From the NCBI GenBank assembly GCA_029891345.1, contig CM056993.1:227419924-227483923 (forward strand): a stretch of DNA of 64,000 nucleotides. The letters are read 5' to 3'. Position 1 is the first letter of the stretch, and each line of letters starts with the position of its first letter. A program made the translations under genes and the position numbers. Under the pieces are notes generated by a model. It made no database searches and had not been told where the DNA came from. It saw nothing but the letters and a program-made list of their open reading frames with translations. This document shows positions 56,701 to 64,000 of the stretch, in pieces. This DNA is from Dryococelus australis. Taxonomy: Eukaryota > Arthropoda > Insecta > Phasmatodea > Phasmatidae.

Positions 56701-58727
56701 AATTTCCACATATTCGCAGGATTTTTACAGCACAGTGCGCAACTTGTGTGCGATTATCCGTTCTCTTTCCAATCGTACTTAAAATATTATGATAATGACA
56801 ACTGACATGAAAACAATATATGTTGAACATTTTAAGCCCAGCGTACACAGTAATCATCAGAGTGTTGATTACCGAATCGTAGTGAAAATAGTTTTGTAAA
56901 TAGTTTCGTGAAAGGGATAAAATAATAATCCAAGTTTCTTTGGCACTGGGCAAATTCGTGTGCTCAGGCAATTAGAGTAAGGAAAACGGCTACTTGACAC
57001 ATTTTGATTAATAACATTGTGACCTATATTTTGTTTTCGAAGAAGAAATACTAACACTGTTTTTTTTTGTAAGATTTTGTAAGTTGTATTTCAATTTATG
57101 TAATTCGTGCAGTTTGTTCACTGACCGTATCGTATAACCTAACATTTCTATTTTTGAAATTTAATTATTGGTACATTAACATACCATTGATATTTACAGT
57201 CAGGTTTACCACGGCAATTTAGGAAGTCGCTCTTAATGAGGACTCGAAAATAAATATTATGTTTAGTGGTGTAATGTGCCCGTTAAGCTACTTAAAAATT
57301 TGACATAGAATGACGTTATATTTAGTTAATTAGAGGAACCGTCGGACAAATCTGGTTTTTGCTAGGTATAAGTCTCGCCCTCGGAATTGTTACATGGCCA
57401 AACACGAAATTAGTCGGATTTGCGGGAGCTAAAAAAAATGTTGATATCGGCAGAAAACAAAGCAGTTACCTCGAAGTAGCAAGCGGAATATACGCGGTTG
57501 TTTCAGGGAATTCTCAGCAGATATCTCCGTACAGAATACTGACACGCTCTTCCACAGAACTTTGCGTAATTCACGGAATCTCGCTGTGAATTTGTTTGTT
57601 AGTTTTCTGTTTGTAAAAAGAGACTATAAACTCAAGTTTAATTTTCGTCACGAGGGTGTTTAAATTTGTATAAAAATTATCATAAAAATTTTTAAAGTAT
57701 TTTGAGTTGAAAATAGATTTGAACACGGATCATAATTACTTTACAAATAATGACGCTTCGAACTGTAAGACGTTACTGACATAGTTGTTATTTCTTTGTA
57801 GTAATGTTTGAGTGCTCAGTTGCACAAACCAAATCTTGGTTTGGTGCTGCCAAATAAGAACAATTATATAAGTTGGTTTAAACAACATGTTGTATTTTCG
57901 TGCCAATGCAAAATATTAATTTGGTTGCACGGAACAAACTTTGTTTGATTCAACAAAACCCAAAACCTTTTTCTCAGTGCCCTACGTTTATCAACGGCGC
58001 TGCTTAAATTGACAAAGTAATTGGTGGGCGGAGTCTTGGGAACTGCAGATTATCTTGCCTTGAGTGGGAGACGATAAGATAGGGCGGTGACTGTATCTGT
58101 ACGTATTTAGGATAAGCGTTCTTTTTAAAGGTGAGCCTGCTTTGTTACAACGACACAATGCGTTTTATTTGTCGAGCCTATTAAGTTATTAATAACCTGG
58201 CCTACGCTAGCAGCTATTAAATAAAGTCCAGTTTATCGCTGACGTTCTCAAGTAGACTACTGCACAGAATTAATATATTGCTGTATAGGTTTATATATAC
58301 AATCAGTCTTGATTTATTCAGGTTTACGAGTCAAACTGATTAATGATCGCTTAGTTTGCTAAGTTAGGATCATATTAGTATTTCACTATAGGCCTAGTTG
58401 GATTTTAAAAACTGAAAAAATTAAAAGTAACTTGATTCTGAAATGAAATGCAAGGTAATGGATTTTTTACGACAAAAGAACGGGTCCATTTTCAGTTTAT
58501 ATAGCAATATTTTATAGTAGACTGCGTTTTCCAGAATTTCGATATACAATATTGATTCTTAAAAATTGTGATAAGTTATTTTAACGTGAGCTGAAGTATA
58601 TATTTAAGTCACATAGTGGCCTATTGTAACTTGTGTGACAGCAAACTTGGTTTACCTTCGAAGAGAGTTTGACTATTGGTTGTTTTGACTTAGAAATTTA
58701 TCTGTGAAGTTACAACTGAAATAAGCG
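53717..58727. other. Long gene-free stretch
   Basis: About 5 kb without supported genes. C-runs lie at about 53727-53740 and 56563-56576. Around 57820-57985 ACCAAATCTTGGTTTGGT and related AACCAAA/TTTGGTT phrases suggest a decayed palindromic element. A 76-codon ORF at 57359-57589 and others have no recognised domain. Confidence 0.45.
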
Positions 58728-58935
58728 AAGACCGCTCAACGCGGTGGTGAAGTGATCGCTAGCCTCCCAACACGGCGAACCGGGTTCGATTCCCGCGAGT
58801 CTTCTCGGAGATCTACCGTTTGCCCCGTCTTAGCATCATGGTGCTGCTCCTTGATAGTCTTGCTTCATCCTCGTCGTCTTAAAGACTTCCTTGTTAATAG
58901 CCTCCACCCCACACTCTCCACAGCCTGCACAATGC
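58728..58935 (+). mobile_element. tRNA-derived SINE, same family as 51345
   Basis: A-box TGGTGAAGTGA at 58745-58755 and a perfect B-box GGTTCGATTCC at 58783-58793 at tRNA-like spacing. The body (CTCGGAGATCTACCGTTTG, GGTGCTGCTCC, CGTCTTAAAGACTTCC) matches the SINE at 51345, but about 60 bp following the B-box are deleted. Confidence 0.85.
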
Positions 58936-61324
58936 TTAGTGAGATTATTTGTGAATGTTTTTGTAACTATAAGAAGGGAAAGAGGCAGATGTGTGGTTGT
59001 TTACCGACGGAAGAAGGAGCAGTGCCAATAGCAGAACGGTGGAGGTATTGTAACTGTTTAGTATTCTGATACTACGTGAGGTCACAGATACAGTTGCGCG
59101 AGCAGTCAGGTGTCATGGCTATCGGTCTGATGTAATGTTGTTTAATCAGATGGTGACTTGCAGTGTTACCAGGATTCTTACGTATTGTACTAAATGTCCA
59201 ACAGTTTTCTTTTGTTATTGGCTCACGTGCAAGTATGAAGCTACTATCCCATTTAACTAAGTCAATGAGGCTTCTAATACTCTAATGCAGAACGTTCGTG
59301 ATTGGTCTACACGGAACTTGGTCGAGTCATAGAACTTGCGTTTTAATTTTGAGGGTCCTTGCTAGTTCTCACAGGGGTCCCATTGTAAGCAGTTCTCTCT
59401 CTTCTGATAAAAAAAAAAACATGCTATATTTTGATGTAAATCTTTTTCCAGGACAGAATTGAATTCGATAATTTGTTACCAATGCAAATATATTCCTATG
59501 AAATCATAAATTTGGTCGTTGAAAATTGTCAAAGTAAGCAAGAATCGCTGAAATAGGCCACATTTATCCTTCTGTAAAAAAGTCTTAACTGTTGCGACAG
59601 TGCTGCAACATTTCTGAATCGACTGTTGTATTAAACCACTAGTCACTGCTAACAATTCTGAAGAATACGCCCGAACCTTGTTTAAGTGTTAAAGAATCTA
59701 AGCTGATTTTTTTTTGAGTGCCGTATTCTTGCTTTTAAGAAATTTGGACAGAGGACTAAGAACCAACGTAATATAAATGACTGACATTAACTCACATTTA
59801 CAACGATAGTTATAACTTATCCGGAATTTTGTATCATATTAGATATAAGTGTTGTGATTGCGCAGAATAAATATTTATTACGGGAATTTGTATTTAGAAG
59901 TCAGTATCCTGGCTTGTAAACATGTGCCAATTCAAAATTCATGTTATGGAGTTTATGTGAGCATGCCAATGTCAAATTGAATATGGCCTGTTTTCAAAAG
60001 ACGCAAAGTCTTTTAGGATCATGTGTTCATACATAATGAATGACACTCTGCTTCTTTTTTCCAGCTCTGTAATAAGTGTTTGTTAATTTCTTGCACTGAT
60101 CAAATCGAGTCGGTATCCAAAGCTACTGCTGAACGAATGCAGCGCAATTTTCTTAGATTGCTCGCTATCAACCTTCTCATGTGTACTTTTTTCATTTAGA
60201 AATATATATTTTTGCGTTTCTGTTCACAAAAATTTATTCTGCTATTAAAAGCACACACTTCGAGTTAAAAACCAATTATTTCTACAAATTCATACCCGCT
60301 TCACCTATAAAATGTAAAAATTTGAATTACTGTACGATATACTGTGCATAAACTTCAGTTCTTAAAATATTTTAAGTCAGCATTGCTGCATTTTAGGGGT
60401 AATGCTCGGTAATCGGTATTCTTCAGCACATACAATATGTTAGGAGATCCACTGTTTGCCACTGAACAACTGGGATATATACATCTACACTGCGCCACTG
60501 GCATGGAAGGGAACCTAAGTATTCCGGGTTAATTTATGAATTCGCTGTCATTTTCTGTAGATACCCATATTGCAATTTAGTAAGCTATTAATTAGTTTTC
60601 AAAATGCATATTTACTAATTTTTTAATTGTAAAGCAAACTTTTAAATTATTGGTATTTTCGGTAGCATATTTAGTTTAAATTGTAATTTTAAGATACACT
60701 TTAAAATAAGTTCTATATATTTTCTTCAAACTATTCCTCTTTTTCTTCCTTGTTTTTTAAGTTCTACAGTTGCCGCCATGTTATGTTGTTAGGGACTGCA
60801 TGATGTGTTTGACAATGTTATCAAAACCAAAGGTGCTTCTATTATTACTTATTGTAATATTGTATTTAAGTATTGTGTAATATTGTGATTGTTCTCACAG
60901 AGGCATGGTGTTCGACAGTTTTGCCTTGTTCATTATGTATACTTGCTTGGCGATACCCATGCGGACTTACAGAATTTTTAAAACGTAAAATGTTGATGTT
61001 TTTTCCTATTGTTGTGGTTGTTTTGTACACTTAGCTGTTTTTTCGAAATGCAGTTTATATGAAGATATTTACAGACAGAGAAAACAAGATTTTCATAACT
61101 TAAGACACTTGATGTATATTGAAACGCATGTTCAATTTCAATGGAGGATATGTTTGTTATGCAATTAAAATAACAGGAAATATTACATCATGATAAATAA
61201 ATATTTCTAAAACGATTTTGTTGTAAATGTGGTTTATTTACTGTTTCCTGATTATGTCATACTTCTGTAATGATTTTGTCTTAAATGCATCTTATTTGTT
61301 TCCTTGTTTTTTCGCAGCTTTTAC
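58936..61324. other. Gene-free stretch
   Basis: AT-rich. Nothing recognised. Confidence 0.5.
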
Positions 61325-61740
61325 ACCACAAATAACAGGGTTGCCACAGGTCTTGAAAACAGGGAAATGTCAGAGAATTTGAAAACTAAGGGAAATCAGG
61401 AAAATATCAGGGAATTTCAAACAAGTTAGCTAAACGCCAGGGAATTCTGTGAAGTGTACGATATATTTTGCAGCTCTTTCATCAATTGTGCACCACTGCC
61501 ATAATATAAAATTGTTTTAATGAATGTGGACTAAATGCTTAGACATTTTTCTTTGCAATCTATGTGGTGAGCAATTTTGTAAGATCAGTGGAGTATTTTG
61601 GTGTAAAAGTGTGTTATAATGCAAAGGCCCTAATCCTTACAGAAAAAAAATTTAGAAAATGGTCAAGGAAAAAGGATTCTTTTTGTTTAAAAATTAGGGA
61701 ACTGTCAGGGAATATCTCAATTGAAAAGAGATGGGAATCC
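61325..61740. repeat. Degenerate CAGGGAATTT-type repeat
   Basis: The phrases GAAAACAGGGAAATGTCAG, AATATCAGGGAATTTCA, CGCCAGGGAATTC and ACTGTCAGGGAATATC recur within 420 bp. Similar phrases occur in intronic and intergenic repeats of many animals. No element ends could be defined. Confidence 0.5.
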
Positions 61741-62689
61741 TGAGTAAAAATATATTTTTTTATCAAAATTCGCTTTAAAAAATTAACGACCTTAAATAAG
61801 TAAAGAACAAAATTTTTCAATCCGTCTCATTTCATTACTGCTTTGTTACTGTAAGGAATAGTATTTCGGCAGTAAAGGTAAAAACTATATTTGTAGGAAA
61901 TAGATAAAATATTGAAGGTATATATTACAGTGTATTCGTATGTCTGTTGAAAATGAGGCTTTTCTGTGATAACAGATTGTGAAGAACTGTTGCAGCATAA
62001 ATATTTTTTCTTCTAAATAATCAGATTTTGAGTTCTTTCAGTATCTGAAAGCAAAACTATTTATGCCTATGTTCAGGTAATAATTTTGATGTGGTAAATA
62101 TTTTCGTGCCTAAAGGAAGTTTTCCAGATGTTGTTTGTGCTCTCATTAGACTCCTGTGTGGCCAGCGATGCAGTGCAGTGGTGAAACTGCACTTCGTTAA
62201 GCTGACAATAAACATTCGAGGTTTGTTTGCTGCAGTGTTTAAAAAAAACTATTTACGTCGGCGAAAGTTAAGCATTTCCTGAGTAATTACAAAAACAATA
62301 TCATTATTGCAAATGTGTAAATAATTTCTAATGGGAAGTGCCCCTCACCCCAAGTCTCTACCACGATGCAAATGAAAATGCTCTGAGAATAACGAAGGCT
62401 ATGAGTTGGAATAAATCTCGGACAAGACATTGGTGTAAGTTAAATAAATTAAGCATAAAAGTTGTTAGTGCCATGTTAAAGAGTAATTTTAATTATCGAC
62501 AATACTGCAGTGTTATGTTTTAGTTCGTTGCCAAGAAGACATTCAGGTGTTAAATAAATAGGTTAAAATTTTGTGTTGTGAATGCATACTGTAACACAAT
62601 TTTCCACAAAAAAAATACTTTTGCAACAGGTTACGGGCCCAGTTGAGTAGAATTCGCAATGCTAAAAAAGTTTAAAAAAGTAAAAATGA
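61741..62689. other. Gene-free stretch
   Basis: AT-rich. A 5' LTR of the downstream copia remnant might lie here, but nothing can be matched because the 3' LTR is outside the window. Confidence 0.4.
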
Positions 62690-64000
62690 TGTAGTGTTCT
62701 GGTGATCTTCCTACTGCATATGGAAGTTTGGGATAGAAATTGCTTTTCAGGATCACGGAAGTTAAGATATCGTTACTGGAAATTCAAAACTTCAGTACCT
62801 TATAGAAAATAAGGGAAAACTTGGAACACAATGGATGTCCAGGCTCTAAAGCTTAATGTAGCTACAGTTAGTCGCAAATGCTAGGTCACATCCTTTATTG
62901 CACAAATTCCAGTCAATTGTTAAAAAAGTTATGCTTGCTTGAACAAGCAGGAAAAAATAAAACTGATGAATACTGGCAAGATTTATTAATGTTGAGTATA
63001 TTAGTGGTGAAGAGATGACTTCTTTAGTGACTGGAATAGATTGTCTAGAATATAACTCCTTCGGTCGAAAAAAAATAGACAACCTACTCGAATCATACAG
63101 CGTGAGTCATGAATAAAATCGCGAGGGGGTGATAGCATTTCACGGCAAACTAAAAAAAAAAAAAAAAAAAAACAGAAATTGTAAAACGACACGAAAATGT
63201 TGATATGTGCTTCTGAATCTCACTTGGCAGGATCATGTCCAAAGAAATTTCAGAACTGCACCGAAAAAACCTGAATAATATTGTGGAATTTATAAAATAA
63301 TAATTAAAACAATCTTGAAGAAACGACTGTTTGTAAACACATCTAAAATAATGATTGCAAAGAATGATCAGTCAATTGAAGCTTGTAGTACAGAAAGCAT
63401 TGAAATGGAAAATTTTTCACTGAAAAAAGTTCTGTGTATTCCAGAATTAAGCTCAAATGTAAATAAATTCAATTACTGAAAATAATCTAGTCGTATTCAC
63501 AAAAGAAAATGTAAAAATTCTTACAGATGGTAATACTGTTTCCGAAGGTACTAAACTGCAAAACGGTTTATATACTGTATAAATAAAAAGTAAAATGTAA
63601 ATTTGACGAATATTGAGCTTTTTTTTGCCAAGGATATAAATACTGAAGATTGGCATCAGAAATTTGGACACTCTGGTATTACTGCTATGAAAAAATTATT
63701 GAAAATAAGGAAGGGATTTAAAAATTCCCTTCTGTATGCGAAGTGTGTACCAAAGCCAAACAGACTCATTTACAATTTAAGACTTCAATACAACGAGCTG
63801 AAAGGCCACTCACTACCACTTATTCACTCTTACTTGATTTGTCCAGTGGAAACTAAAACATGCGTTAACTTTTTTAGATGACTATACACAGTTTACTATG
63901 GTTTATCTTTTTGGATATAAATGGAAAGTTTTAAAGAAATTGAAAGAATATGCTGCCCAAGTATATGTAGAAAAAAACCTTGAAAATACCGCAATTAAGA
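62690..64000 (+). pseudogene. Ty1/copia retrotransposon gag-pol remnant, truncated by the window edge
   Basis: Several frames together show the order of a Ty1/copia polyprotein. A gag N-terminal segment comes first (62719 on, with WKFGIEIAFQDHG and later DIVTG), then a middle gag segment at about 62980-63110. The end of the protease domain follows (KKVLCIPELSSN, then VFTKENVKILTDG, about 63428-63530). Next is a GAG-pre-integrase zinc-binding segment, with WHQKFGHSG at about 63651-63677 and a CEVC pair readable in another frame at about 63737. The start of the integrase core closes the window (HSYLICP, then LDDYTQFTMVYLF). The first integrase Asp, expected in HSDL, is Tyr here. At least three frameshifts and several stops show that it is dead. 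A poly-A run of about 21 bases interrupts the gag region near 63151. Reverse transcriptase, RNase H and LTRs are not seen. Confidence 0.85.
63151..63171. repeat. Poly-A run inside the copia remnant
   Basis: About 21 A in a row, in the gag region. Confidence 0.9.

Noticed and set aside
58783..58793. Perfect B-box suggesting a tRNA gene
   Set aside because: The region continues into a SINE body shared with 51345, and the cloverleaf arms do not pair convincingly.
63190..63260. Zinc-knuckle (CCHC) motif in the copia gag
   Set aside because: A His and surroundings are suggestive, but the cysteines do not fall at the required spacing in any single frame.

Overview
This looks like an AT-rich, repeat-dense stretch of an arthropod nuclear genome, most likely an insect. 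The signs are one intronless eukaryotic Arf-like GTPase gene with a GC-rich 5' region, several tRNA-derived SINEs, many non-autonomous DNA transposons, a decayed Tc1/mariner-type transposase, a decayed Ty1/copia element, and no bacterial gene organisation. The species cannot be named from sequence alone. No CRISPR array, rRNA, convincing tRNA or prokaryotic feature was seen. Distances, identities and alignments below were made by eye.

Layout. 0-5 kb: gene-free AT-rich DNA with a broken MITE and a 31-bp degenerate minisatellite. 5.06-11.10 kb: a 6-kb satellite of about 84 copies of a 72-bp unit, arranged as A/B dimers with internal segmental duplications. It fills both strands with open frames but shows frame-switching that argues against coding. 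11-20.4 kb: gene-free, with a 20-bp-period degenerate repeat, one copy of a 210-bp dispersed repeat, and a 285-bp tandem array (17.4-19.2 kb). 20.8-21.85 kb: the only confident gene, an Arl4-type small GTPase, with a GC-rich leader carrying two upstream ORFs. 22-48.5 kb: a graveyard of small elements. It holds 13 loci of a TA-flanked MITE (family A, short and long forms), four same-orientation copies of a ~420-bp repeat (family B), three of a ~100-bp repeat (D), five of a ~105-bp GC-rich module, hAT-like MITEs, a 1.17-kb 30-bp minisatellite, and a transposase pseudogene interrupted by a family A MITE.

48.5-64 kb: SINEs, two abutting terminal-inverted-repeat elements (51.6-53.2 kb), a long gene-free AT-rich stretch, a further short repeat, and a Ty1/copia gag-protease-integrase pseudogene running off the right edge.

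Apart from Arl4, nothing here is a demonstrable functional gene. The interest lies in repeat biology: nested insertions whose target-site duplications can be read directly, satellites that mimic coding sequence, and a dispersed GC-rich module of unknown origin. I did not find a convincing new multi-gene system.
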